Source: Prevotella sp. UBA2444
GTDB taxonomy: Bacteria; Bacteroidota; Bacteroidia; Bacteroidales; Bacteroidaceae
Assembly: GCA_002342665.1 (NCBI GenBank)
Contig: DDQK01000025.1
Span: forward strand, 155,609-199,850
Direction: 5' to 3'
Length of the DNA: 44,242 nt
Under the pieces are notes generated by a model that saw only the letters and a program-made list of their open reading frames with translations, searched no databases and was not told the DNA's origin. This document shows, piece by piece, positions 15,462 to 23,839 of this stretch (positions are counted from its first letter, which is position 1; each line of letters begins with the position of its first letter). Made by a program: the position numbers and the translations under genes.

Positions 15462-16778
15462 TTATTGTTTTATAGGGTTGTTCTCTTCAAATATCTGCAT
15501 ACGCTCTTCGAGCATATCGTACTGATGTTCTTCGATGAAAGAAGTGCAGACGCGCAGTCCTTCCTGCTCAGAGCCACAGGTTATGAGGCAGATGGCCGAA
15601 ACGCCATAGTACATCAGTTCGTGGGCCAGTTGTCCACTGGTCATGCCAGGATAGCCTATTGTGAAATAGAATCCGTCTGCTATCGGTTCATCGAGGTCCT
15701 TGTCGTAGACCACATAGAAATTGTGACGGCAGAATATCTCCTTCAACTTCCGGGCCCGTTCTCCATAGACACTGATTTCCTTGCGGAAGTCATAGCGTCC
15801 CTCATAGGCAGCCTTCAGCATGGCAGCCATGGCGAACTGCGCACTATGGCTGGTGCCGGAGGAAAGAGCATAGAGCATACGAGTGGAGAATACCAAACCG
15901 AAGGGAAGACCTTCGTAGCGATTGGCCAAATCTGTGAAGTGGCGATGGAACAGTTTGTCGGAGATACAGGTTACACCGATTCGTTCACCAGCATAACTAA
16001 AAGCCTTGGAGCCACTGATGAGCAGCATATAGTTGTCGGTATAGCGGGCAACGGTGGCCTGATATGGGGGTTCGAAGGGGGTACTGAGGTTCTTACGGAA
16101 GTCCATGGCAAAATAGGCCAGGTCTTCCATCACAATCGTGTCGTACTTGGTTGCCAGTTCCCCTATCACCTTCAGTTCCTCTTCACGGAGGCAAATCCAG
16201 GAAGGATTGTTAGGATTACTGTAAACGATGGCACAAATATTGCCCTTCGAAAGATAGCTCTCCAATTTGGGGCCTAATTTCTCACCGCGGAAGTCATAGA
16301 CGTCAAACGTCTCATACTTCACGCCCATCACTTGCAACTGCATCTTCTGGACGGGGAAGCCCGGGTCGATGAAGAGTACTGTATCTTTCTGCCTATCGCA
16401 TTGGGAGCAGGTGAGGAACGAAGCAAACGTTCCCTGCATCGACCCCGTTACAGGCACACAGCCCTCAGGCTGGATGTTAACTCCAATAAAAGCCTTCACG
16501 AACTGCGAGGCTGCCTGTTTCAGAACTGGTGCACCTTGAATGTCGGGATATGAGTGTGCAATACCATCCTGAAGAGCCTTGATCTGAGCATCGACACCTA
16601 CCTGGGCAGCAGGCAGTCCGGGGATGCCCATCTCCATCTTGATGAACTCAACCCCACTCTCCTGCTCTGCCTTGGCTGCCACTTGCTTCACTTCGCGAAT
16701 CGTAGCCTTGGCAAAATCCTGGATGCCAAGCTGAGCAACGAGGCCGTCTACTATTTCTCTCTTTATCGGAGTGTTCAT
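15462..16778 (-). CDS. class I/II PLP-dependent aminotransferase
   Basis: 438 residues with a fold type I aminotransferase layout: SNPNNPSW near 187-194 (PLP-contacting Asn), MEDLAYF near 217-223 (Asp for the pyridine nitrogen), and SGSKAFSYAGERIG with the Schiff-base Lys258. Its start overlaps iorB by 4 bp (ATGA). Coupling to indolepyruvate oxidoreductase genes suggests it interconverts aromatic (or other) amino acids and 2-oxoacids feeding IorAB; the direction is not decided by sequence. Confidence 0.9.
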   Translation of the reverse strand: MNTPIKREIVDGLVAQLGIQDFAKATIREVKQVAAKAEQESGVEFIKMEMGIPGLPAAQVGVDAQIKALQDGIAHSYPDIQGAPVLKQAASQFVKAFIGVNIQPEGCVPVTGSMQGTFASFLTCSQCDRQKDTVLFIDPGFPVQKMQLQVMGVKYETFDVYDFRGEKLGPKLESYLSKGNICAIVYSNPNNPSWICLREEELKVIGELATKYDTIVMEDLAYFAMDFRKNLSTPFEPPYQATVARYTDNYMLLISGSKAFSYAGERIGVTCISDKLFHRHFTDLANRYEGLPFGLVFSTRMLYALSSGTSHSAQFAMAAMLKAAYEGRYDFRKEISVYGERARKLKEIFCRHNFYVVYDKDLDEPIADGFYFTIGYPGMTSGQLAHELMYYGVSAICLITCGSEQEGLRVCTSFIEEHQYDMLEERMQIFEENNPIKQ

Positions 16779-17347
16779 TTCTGAGCCTCCCTTCCTATGG
16801 CCAGTGCCTTGATGTTAGCCTCTACGATAGCTTCACCCTTGCGACCGAAAACACGGCGAATGGCATCTTCCAACTTGTCGTACTCAATGCCCAATGCCTT
16901 CTGTGCAGCACCCAGCAGAATCACATTGGCAGAACGGGGCACACCATTGTCCTTGGCAGCCTGTTCTATATCCAAAACGATGACATTCTTAACCGCAGCA
17001 AGATCAGCCTTAATCTTCTCTATATCAGGATAATTCGGGATATTGACGAAAGGAGCGCTCGAAGTGATAATCCAGCCGTCTTTCGAAAGGAAAGGTAGAT
17101 AGCGGAGAGCCTCCATCGGTTCCATTGAGATAATCACGTCAGCACTGCCGAGAGCAATCAAATCGCTGCTGATAGGATTGCTGGAGATTCGCAGGTTGGA
17201 CTGAACGTCACCACCACGCTGTGACATACCGTGCACCTCTGCTTGCTTGATATAGAGATTCTCCTTCATGGCAGCCTCGCCAATGATGGTCGCGATAGAA
17301 AGGATACCCTGTCCTCCTACGCCGCATAAGATAATATCTGTTTTCAT
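16775..17347 (-). CDS. iorB: indolepyruvate:ferredoxin oxidoreductase, beta subunit
   Basis: 190 residues of the 2-oxoacid oxidoreductase gamma-type fold, starting MKTDIILCGVGGQGILS with the GxGGQG motif at 9-14. A longer frame from GTG 17371 would add eight residues, but ATG 17347 gives the canonical start. Forms the IorAB complex that oxidatively decarboxylates aryl pyruvates to acyl-CoA with ferredoxin, or the reverse reductive carboxylation. 27 bp follow the iorA stop. Confidence 0.93.
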   Translation of the reverse strand: MKTDIILCGVGGQGILSIATIIGEAAMKENLYIKQAEVHGMSQRGGDVQSNLRISSNPISSDLIALGSADVIISMEPMEALRYLPFLSKDGWIITSSAPFVNIPNYPDIEKIKADLAAVKNVIVLDIEQAAKDNGVPRSANVILLGAAQKALGIEYDKLEDAIRRVFGRKGEAIVEANIKALAIGREAQK

Positions 17348-17374
17348 ACTGTTCACTTTTTCACTATTCACAAT

Positions 17375-18982
17375 TCATTTCTTCTCGGCAGCCTTCTTTT
17401 GCTTCAGGTGACGCTGAAGGGTCTGCATGCACTCACGACGAGGAATGATGACACTGACGCCGTGATAGTTGATCTCTTCACGGATAGCAGCAGTGATCTC
17501 CGGCATATTCTTGGGAATCGGGTTCACTACTTTCAGATGATCCTCTGAGAGTCCAAGGCCTTTGCAGATAGCCTCAAACTTATTGGTTCCGGCAGAATCC
17601 TGCCCGCCAGTCATGGCCGTTGTCAAGTTGTCGCTGATGATTACGGTGATGTCGGCATTCTCGTTGATGGCATCGAGAAGTCCTGTCATGCCACTATGCG
17701 TGAACGTGGAATCGCCGATGATAGCAATGGCAGGCCATTGGCCGGCATCAGCAGCACCTTTGGCCATAGTGATGGATGCTCCCATATCTACGCAAGAATG
17801 GATGGCCTTGTACGGAGGCAGGAAACCCAGCGTATAGCAACCGATATCGCCAAACACACGGGCATTGGGATATTCGCGGAGTACTTCGTTGAGGGCTGTA
17901 TAGACATCGCGGTGTCCACATCCCTGACAGAGAGCAGGCGGACGTGGAGTGACATCCTCACAAGGAGCATAATTCTCTTTGCTCTCGATGCCAAGGGCCT
18001 TCTTCAGGAAATCGGGATTGAGCTCACCAGTACGGGGCAGTTCACCTGTGAGACGACCCTTGATGATCGCATTGCCGGGCATCACGCCTCTTACCTGATC
18101 CTCGATGAAGGGCTGGCCTTCTTCGGCTATCAGCACATACTCACAGTCATCAGTCATGCGACGGATAAGTTTCTTGGGAATCGGATACTGCGAAATCTTC
18201 AGCACGGGATATGGACAGCCTTCAGGATAGCACTCCATCAGATAGTTATAGGCAATGCCACTGGCAATGATTCCCAACTTATGGTCATTGGCATCAATAT
18301 ACTTATTATACTCACTGTCAACAGCCATCTGCTCAAGAACGGGCTGCTGGCCCGTAACCACCACATTACGCTTACGGGCAAATGCCGGGAGCAGAACCCA
18401 GTTGCTTGCCTGAGCATTATAATTGAGAGCATTCTGTTCACGCGGCGTATCCTTCACTTCCACAACGGCACGGGAGTGGGCCATTCGTGTGGTAACACGC
18501 ATCAGAACGGGAAGGCTCATCTTCTCTGAAAGATCAAATGCCTTCTCCATCATATCATAAGCTTCCTGCTGACTGCTTGGCTCAAGTGTGGGAATCATCG
18601 CAAATTTACCGTAGAAACGGCTGTCTTGCTCATCCTGCGACGAATGCATCGAAGGATCATCGGCCACCAGCACTATCAGACCTCCGTTAGTACCGGTCAT
18701 TGCAGAGTTGACAAAAGGGTCTGCACAAACGTTCAGACCCACATGCTTCATGCAAACTAATGCACGCTTGCCCATATATGACATGCCAAGCGCAGCCTCC
18801 ATGGCCGTCTTCTCGTTTGTAGACCAACGGCTGTGAATGCCGCGTTCCTTGGCTAACTTCGAGTCCTGAATATACTCGGTAATTTCGGTAGAAGGAGTAC
18901 CGGGATAGGCGTAGACACCGCTAAGCCCTGCATCGATGGCACCTTGGGCAATAGCCTCGTCTCCCAATAAAAGTTTCTTCAT
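17375..18982 (-). CDS. iorA: indolepyruvate:ferredoxin oxidoreductase, alpha subunit (no C-terminal ferredoxin domain)
   Basis: 535 residues. The N-terminal pyrimidine-binding domain starts MKKLLLGDEAIAQGAIDAGL. The thiamine diphosphate domain shows CQGCGHRD, GDIGCYTLGFLPP and GDSTFTHSGMTGLLDA...NLTTAMTGGQ. Well-studied archaeal IorA proteins are about 600 residues or more and end in a two-cluster 4Fe-4S ferredoxin domain; here the protein stops after IIPRRECMQTLQRH with a Lys-rich tail and no CxxCxxC pattern. So the electron exit route must differ or be separate. First gene of the operon, with a clear promoter at 19019. Confidence 0.93.
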   Translation of the reverse strand: MKKLLLGDEAIAQGAIDAGLSGVYAYPGTPSTEITEYIQDSKLAKERGIHSRWSTNEKTAMEAALGMSYMGKRALVCMKHVGLNVCADPFVNSAMTGTNGGLIVLVADDPSMHSSQDEQDSRFYGKFAMIPTLEPSSQQEAYDMMEKAFDLSEKMSLPVLMRVTTRMAHSRAVVEVKDTPREQNALNYNAQASNWVLLPAFARKRNVVVTGQQPVLEQMAVDSEYNKYIDANDHKLGIIASGIAYNYLMECYPEGCPYPVLKISQYPIPKKLIRRMTDDCEYVLIAEEGQPFIEDQVRGVMPGNAIIKGRLTGELPRTGELNPDFLKKALGIESKENYAPCEDVTPRPPALCQGCGHRDVYTALNEVLREYPNARVFGDIGCYTLGFLPPYKAIHSCVDMGASITMAKGAADAGQWPAIAIIGDSTFTHSGMTGLLDAINENADITVIISDNLTTAMTGGQDSAGTNKFEAICKGLGLSEDHLKVVNPIPKNMPEITAAIREEINYHGVSVIIPRRECMQTLQRHLKQKKAAEKK

Positions 18983-19018
18983 ATACTTTCTATTATTTAT
19001 GATTTACGTTTTATCGCG

Positions 19019-19026
19019 CAAAGATA
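19019..19026 (-). promoter_or_regulatory. -7 box TATCTTTG of the iorA operon
   Basis: Minus-strand TATCTTTG, about 36 bp upstream of the iorA ATG and just past the terminator of the upstream OMP gene. Confidence 0.75.
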
Positions 19027-19046
19027 CAACTTTTCAATCGAATAAA

Positions 19047-19079
19047 CAAAAAAAAGCGGCTGAATTTGCATTCAACCGC
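19047..19079 (-). terminator. rho-independent terminator of the FadL-like OMP gene
   Basis: Minus strand GCGGTTGAAT-loop-ATTCAGCCGC (one mismatch) at 19079-19056 followed by a run of T (19055-19047). Confidence 0.85.
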
Positions 19080-19099
19080 ATTTATATTCAAGTTACATT

Positions 19100-20725
19100 C
19101 TAAAAAGTGTATCCGAGAGTCAGAAGCACCTGATGGCGCTTGTTGCTTACATCAGCAGCCTGTACTTTGGCCGCCTGGTCAAGATCGGGCTGGAAGGGAT
19201 AGAATTTACCATTGGTACCACTATACTGATAGGCCAGGTCAATATTCATGGGGCCTGCCTTGTAGCCCAAGCCACAGGTGATACGGTTAGTGCCCTTCCA
19301 GTTGACGTAGTCAGATGTGGAAGCATAATATACACCCAGCGAGTTGATTGTCTGGTCACGTATACCATTTTCTTCGTATGCAGCTGTCACATAGTTGTAG
19401 CCCAAGCGAATTGCCAGTTCTGGAACGGGTTTGAATTCTGCGCCAAGCTTTAGGGTAGAAACACCCTTCATCACCTGTTCGGTATTGTGCTTCATCAGCT
19501 CGTCAGTGTGAGAGTGCTCATAGTAGGTGTCATAGTACCAATCGTATGAACTACCGTCATTGATGCGATTCTTGCTGGCACCATAGGCACTATACTCATA
19601 GCTGGCACCGAGAGCTATACTGGTACCAATAGTATGTCCGAGACTCACACCGAACTTCCAGGGAGTAAAGTACTTAAACTTGTAGGTATTACTGATATCG
19701 CCATCTGTCGTGTATCCACCATCAACAAGAGCTCCCATCGCACTCTCATTGCTTATGGCAGTCAGGTTGGAAGACTTCAAGTCATACCAAGTGGGGGTAG
19801 AAACAGACAGTCCGATTCTGAACGGCGACGACTCTACAGGACGGAAGATGACACCAGCCTTGATATCGAAGCCTGTACCGTCAATCTTACGCTCATCGCC
19901 ATAGCTCACGATACCGGCATCTTCTCCATCCATAAAGCGCAGACCCTCGGCATAGCCACTGCGACCCTTATATTTAACAGACTTGATTCCCACGGTCACG
20001 CCCCAGAAGAAACGATCGTTAGAGTTGCCACTGATGTTGAAATCGAAATCGGCAATCCAGCCACGATGGGCACGATCGAAATTATAGGTATCGGCAGCTA
20101 TAGGATTCAAGAAGAGATCTACCACTTCCTTCCCATCTTTAGTAGTCCGTTCTTCATCGGAAAGCACATTGGCATTCAGCCAGTCCATCTGACTGAAGTT
20201 GTAGGCTTCAGAGCCTCCCCGAAAACCTATTAGCTGACCATCCTTATTGTAGTCAAGCTTATAGTCACCCCGCTGATCCTTCAGAGCCGTCTGCATGTTC
20301 GAAGAGGCATCCCTGATGGCATGGTCAGCCACCGAAAGGATCTGATCGAAGTTGCGGCTTTTATGGTAGTTGAAGGCAAGGTTGATGTACGAACGCCTGT
20401 TGGTACGCAGTGAATAGACGAAACCTGCCTGGTCGAAACTCAGGTTGGTTTTTCCCAGTCCGTCGTATTTGTTGACATCCTGCTGCGAAACCAATCCCAT
20501 AGAGGCGCTAACGGCTGAATGGCGGAAGAGTCCGATACCTGCAGGGTTGGTGGAAATGGTTGAGATGTCAGCTCCAAGAGCTTCCATCGCACCACCCATA
20601 CCCACATATCGGGCTGTTCCGTTCAAGTCACTGCCCAACAGTCGACCACTCTCATAAGTATCCTGTGCAGCCACTGGCATCACTGATGCCAAAGCGAATG
20701 CTGCGAAATATATCTTCTTCATCAT
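19100..20725 (-). CDS. OmpP1/FadL/TodX-type outer membrane protein
   Basis: 541 residues with a signal peptide (to about residue 21, PVAAQ). The N-terminal region ARYVGMGGAMEALGADISTISTNPAG is the plug-like motif of Bacteroidota FadL-family proteins. The rest is beta-barrel-like with alternating aromatic residues and ends in LLTLGYTF with a terminal Phe. Such proteins move hydrophobic molecules across the outer membrane. It follows the Gly-rich gene by 36 bp on the same strand and ends at a strong terminator. Confidence 0.87.
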   Translation of the reverse strand: MMKKIYFAAFALASVMPVAAQDTYESGRLLGSDLNGTARYVGMGGAMEALGADISTISTNPAGIGLFRHSAVSASMGLVSQQDVNKYDGLGKTNLSFDQAGFVYSLRTNRRSYINLAFNYHKSRNFDQILSVADHAIRDASSNMQTALKDQRGDYKLDYNKDGQLIGFRGGSEAYNFSQMDWLNANVLSDEERTTKDGKEVVDLFLNPIAADTYNFDRAHRGWIADFDFNISGNSNDRFFWGVTVGIKSVKYKGRSGYAEGLRFMDGEDAGIVSYGDERKIDGTGFDIKAGVIFRPVESSPFRIGLSVSTPTWYDLKSSNLTAISNESAMGALVDGGYTTDGDISNTYKFKYFTPWKFGVSLGHTIGTSIALGASYEYSAYGASKNRINDGSSYDWYYDTYYEHSHTDELMKHNTEQVMKGVSTLKLGAEFKPVPELAIRLGYNYVTAAYEENGIRDQTINSLGVYYASTSDYVNWKGTNRITCGLGYKAGPMNIDLAYQYSGTNGKFYPFQPDLDQAAKVQAADVSNKRHQVLLTLGYTF

Positions 20726-20761
20726 AACTTTTTCTGCTATCTATTATCTGTTAATATCAAT

Positions 20762-21694
20762 TCACCTACGGCCGCCGACATGGCCACCACCGGAATGGCC
20801 GCCACCACCGCCACCGCTGAAACCACCGCCACGTGAACCTCCGCCTCCTCCGAAGCTGCCACCTCCATAAGAGGAACTGCGAGAGAATGAAGAGTTGTGT
20901 GACACAGAAGAACCTCTGCTACGATTGTAAGAACTGTGACTGCCAACACTACGGGATGCTGCACTCGAAGAGCCATAAGCCCTGTGTCCACCTACAGAGC
21001 GATTGGTCAATGAACCTACACGTGAAGAAGCAACCCTTCCGCCTCGCCTATAAGACGAACCGCCATAAACCCGGCCATTCATGTTCCCGTGACGAATGGT
21101 GCCTGTATGGTTGTTACCATAATGACGACCACTTCCTACATAATAGACGGTGTTATAGTAAGGATATCCCCAATAATGATACCTCCATGCCCAGCGGGAA
21201 AGGCTTGGGCCATACCAACCCGTATAACCGTAATACCAGGGATCCCAGACGTAGGGACCATAATACCAGGGATCATACCACCCATAGCGATCGAAATACC
21301 ACGGCGAGTACCAGCCCCAGTCGTTACGCCCGGCATTGTAGCCTGCCCAGAAAGCATCATTTAAACTGATATCATAGTCGTCAAAACGACTCATCTTCTT
21401 AGTCAGTTTGAAATCGTCATCAGCGATAGAGTCAGGATATACACCCCTTTCTGCACTGAAGTCTATCACGTCAGACACCGTAGAGTCTATCTGCTCATAA
21501 TAACTCGACCTGCGATTATATTCGTCCACGCTCCGGTTGCTCCCCGAGTAATAGGTACCACGAGGCATGGCATAGTCGTCGGTCACATTCTCTACATTCT
21601 TCTTTTTAGATACAAAATAGAGATCATCATCCTGAGCTGCCATTCCCAGAGGCATAGCCCCGATGAGTAATGAGATAAGGAGTAGTTTCTTCAT
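20762..21694 (-). CDS. secreted Tyr/Trp- and Gly/Ser-rich low-complexity protein
   Basis: 310 residues, function unknown. Signal peptide 1-20 (GMAAQ). Residues 20-115 are acidic and polar, about 115-185 are packed with Trp and Tyr in repeats such as WYDPWYYGP, and the rest is Ser/Arg/Gly-rich, ending in poly-Gly runs with HSGGGH. The composition suggests an extracellular or envelope-associated structural protein. Likely the first gene of a two-gene unit with the OMP. An ORF-wide compositional bias makes homology calls unreliable. Confidence 0.72.
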   Translation of the reverse strand: MKKLLLISLLIGAMPLGMAAQDDDLYFVSKKKNVENVTDDYAMPRGTYYSGSNRSVDEYNRRSSYYEQIDSTVSDVIDFSAERGVYPDSIADDDFKLTKKMSRFDDYDISLNDAFWAGYNAGRNDWGWYSPWYFDRYGWYDPWYYGPYVWDPWYYGYTGWYGPSLSRWAWRYHYWGYPYYNTVYYVGSGRHYGNNHTGTIRHGNMNGRVYGGSSYRRGGRVASSRVGSLTNRSVGGHRAYGSSSAASRSVGSHSSYNRSRGSSVSHNSSFSRSSSYGGGSFGGGGGSRGGGFSGGGGGGHSGGGHVGGRR

Positions 21695-21723
21695 ATTCTT
21701 TACTATTTTAATGATTCACAATG

Positions 21724-21731
21724 CAAAATTA
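21724..21731 (-). promoter_or_regulatory. -7 box TAATTTTG for 20762-21694 gene
   Basis: Minus-strand TAATTTTG 29 bp upstream of the ATG. A second identical octamer lies at 21747-21754 inside the left arm of the inverted repeat. Confidence 0.65.
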
Positions 21732-21747
21732 TACTCTTTTTCACTGC

Positions 21748-21794
21748 AAAATTAGGGAAAAACCCTAAACTACGGTAGGTTTTTCCCTAATTTT
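21748..21794. repeat. 17-bp perfect inverted repeat in a divergent promoter region
   Basis: Left arm AAAATTAGGGAAAAACC (21748-21764) and right arm GGTTTTTCCCTAATTTT (21778-21794) are perfect reverse complements around a 13-nt centre. The dyad lies between the -7 boxes of prmA and the Gly-rich gene. It could be an operator for both, or form a hairpin if transcribed. Confidence 0.9.
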
Positions 21795-21796
21795 TG

Positions 21797-21804
21797 TAAT
21801 TTTG
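21797..21804 (+). promoter_or_regulatory. -7 box TAATTTTG of prmA
   Basis: TAATTTTG 21 bp upstream of ATG 21826, directly adjoining the right arm of the inverted repeat. Confidence 0.72.
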
Positions 21805-21825
21805 CACCAAAATTTAACATCCGAT

Positions 21826-22716
21826 ATGAAATATTACGAGGTAAAATTCACTATTTCCCCTTTCAGCACTGATGCCAGCGACATATTGGCAGCATTGGCA
21901 GGCGAAGCCGGGTTCGAAACATTCGAAGAGACAGAAGCAGGTCTTACCGGATATATCCAGCAGGCATTATACGAAGAACAGGCACTCAAAGACTGTTTGA
22001 ACGACTTTCCCTTCGAAGGTACCACTATCACATACAATGTAAGCGAAGCTGAAGACCGAGACTGGAATGAACAATGGGAACAGGAGGGGTTTGACCCCAT
22101 CGTCGTCAAAGGTAACTTGGATTCAGCCGACAACGCCCCTCGTACCATCGTCATTCATGATGGCCGTCACTTGCCTGACTCTATTTCCGGAGAGACTATC
22201 TCTATAGAGATTGATGCCAAGCTGGCATTTGGTACTGGCACTCATGAGACAACACAGATGATCTGCTCTACCCTACTCGACCTCAAGTTGAAGGGCATAC
22301 GTGTACTCGATTGCGGCACTGGCACTGGCATTCTTTCTATATGCGCCTTGAAACTCGGAGCAAACGAAGCCATCGGCTACGATATAGACGAATGGTCTGT
22401 TGACAATGCCCGTCACAATGCTGTTATCAACCAAGTCGACAGTCAGTTTGAATCAATATTGGGCGATTCTACTATATTAAATAAGGTGGAAGGGCAATTC
22501 GATTTAATAATGGCCAACATCAACCGAAACATCCTACTGGCAGATCTCCCTGTTTTCTGCCAGAAGATGGCCCCCGGAGCATATCTAATACTCAGCGGAT
22601 TCTATACTGACGACATCGCTCTCCTAAAAGAAAAAGGTGAGACACTTGGCCTCACCCTTCTATCCCAAAAAGATTGTAGCTCCTGGGCATCTCTGCTGAT
22701 GCAGAAATCAGTTTAG
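21826..22716 (+). CDS. prmA: ribosomal protein L11 methyltransferase
   Basis: 296 residues. N-terminal L11-recognition domain, then the class I SAM-dependent methyltransferase domain with LAFGTGTHETTQM, VLDCGTGTGILSICA (SAM motif I) and MANINRNILL (NIxxN-type motif of PrmA). Trimethylates L11. I choose ATG 21826 because the promoter box at 21797 precludes the longer frame that opens at 21802. Converges on wzz with a 9-bp overlap. Confidence 0.94.
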   Translation: MKYYEVKFTISPFSTDASDILAALAGEAGFETFEETEAGLTGYIQQALYEEQALKDCLNDFPFEGTTITYNVSEAEDRDWNEQWEQEGFDPIVVKGNLDSADNAPRTIVIHDGRHLPDSISGETISIEIDAKLAFGTGTHETTQMICSTLLDLKLKGIRVLDCGTGTGILSICALKLGANEAIGYDIDEWSVDNARHNAVINQVDSQFESILGDSTILNKVEGQFDLIMANINRNILLADLPVFCQKMAPGAYLILSGFYTDDIALLKEKGETLGLTLLSQKDCSSWASLLMQKSV

Positions 22717-23826
22717 TCCGAGAAGCGGCTTCAGGTCATCCTCTTTGTAAAGTATCCATGCCGTTGTACCCAGAAATGCAAGGAAAAGGAAAATCAAACA
22801 CATCTGAGCACGCTTGGGACCAGACTTTCTGACAGGCACCGTAGCACTCTGCAGCGTAGTGAAAGCAGGTGTTTCTTCCTGCACCTTTGCCTCGGCAGCC
22901 ATTAGCTGTGCAGCAACCTGTGTGAACGCATTGTAATGCAATTGCATCTCATTTTCAAGATCGGTCTGCTTCTGACGCACCGTCTGCAAGATGACATCCT
23001 GATTAGCATCGGTAAACTCTGCATACTTCTGGCGGGCTTTTTCATAACGCGCTTTGGTCTCAGCATAGAGTTTACGATTGTATTCCAAATCAACCCGGGC
23101 CTTACTTGTACGATAATCCGTGATGAACTTCTGAAGACGATTCTTCACCGTGTCTGCCATGACAGCACATATTACAGGGTCTTGATCCTTAACATTGATG
23201 GTGATGACCATTGTCTTCTTATCAACATCACAAACGATATTTCTATCAATTGCCTTCACGATTTCTGTCTGTTCAACTGTCAAACGGAAAGGATCCACGG
23301 TGGAATCTTCTTCCGCGCTCTTGCCTCCAAGCAATTCTTTCACAAACGAAATAGCTTGACCGGGAGCCTTCAGAATAAATCCCCACCAGGGAGCCTTTTG
23401 CTCGTTCTCCATATAATCATAGTATGAAATAGTTCGGTCTGACTCACCCTTTTCCTTATCGCCTTCTATCGTTACGGGAACAGGAAACAGACTTGTCTTA
23501 AAGTCAACACTATTCATCAAGTCAGGATAGAGCGTGGGGAATAGGGCTTCTGTTCCCATACCTCCCATCTTTCCCAGGTTAACGCCAAAACTGCTTGCCA
23601 AACTAAGAAGGCCACTACTACCTGAACTTCCACCACTCATTTCCGGGCTCAACTTGACCTCGCAATTATAGTAGTTCGGCAGACTCAGAGAGTAGATAGC
23701 AGCCAACAAAAATGCTACTGGCAAAACTTTAACATAAAGTTTCTTATGCTTCAGCAAATCCCGGAAAAGCTTACCAAAATCTATTGATTGCTCTTCCTGT
23801 TCTATCATATTGTTATTTTCTTCCAT
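22708..23826 (-). CDS. Wzz-type polysaccharide chain-length determinant
   Basis: 372 residues. One TM near residues 30-50 (VKVLPVAFLLAAIYSLSL) and one near the C-terminus (MCLIFLFLAFLGTTAWILY) flank a periplasmic region with a long coiled coil (about 220-320, rich in Lys, Ala, Gln and Glu). This is the PCP/Wzz layout that sets glycan chain length; no Walker tyrosine-kinase domain is present. I place the start at ATG 23826, 13 bp after the wza stop; the frame opens further upstream inside wza. Second gene of the export pair. Confidence 0.87.
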   Translation of the reverse strand: MEENNNMIEQEEQSIDFGKLFRDLLKHKKLYVKVLPVAFLLAAIYSLSLPNYYNCEVKLSPEMSGGSSGSSGLLSLASSFGVNLGKMGGMGTEALFPTLYPDLMNSVDFKTSLFPVPVTIEGDKEKGESDRTISYYDYMENEQKAPWWGFILKAPGQAISFVKELLGGKSAEEDSTVDPFRLTVEQTEIVKAIDRNIVCDVDKKTMVITINVKDQDPVICAVMADTVKNRLQKFITDYRTSKARVDLEYNRKLYAETKARYEKARQKYAEFTDANQDVILQTVRQKQTDLENEMQLHYNAFTQVAAQLMAAEAKVQEETPAFTTLQSATVPVRKSGPKRAQMCLIFLFLAFLGTTAWILYKEDDLKPLLGLN

Positions 23827-23839
23827 TTGTATTTCATTA

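Noticed and set aside
15465..16277. 270-codon open frame on the plus strand
   Set aside because: Antisense to the aminotransferase, which has all PLP motifs.
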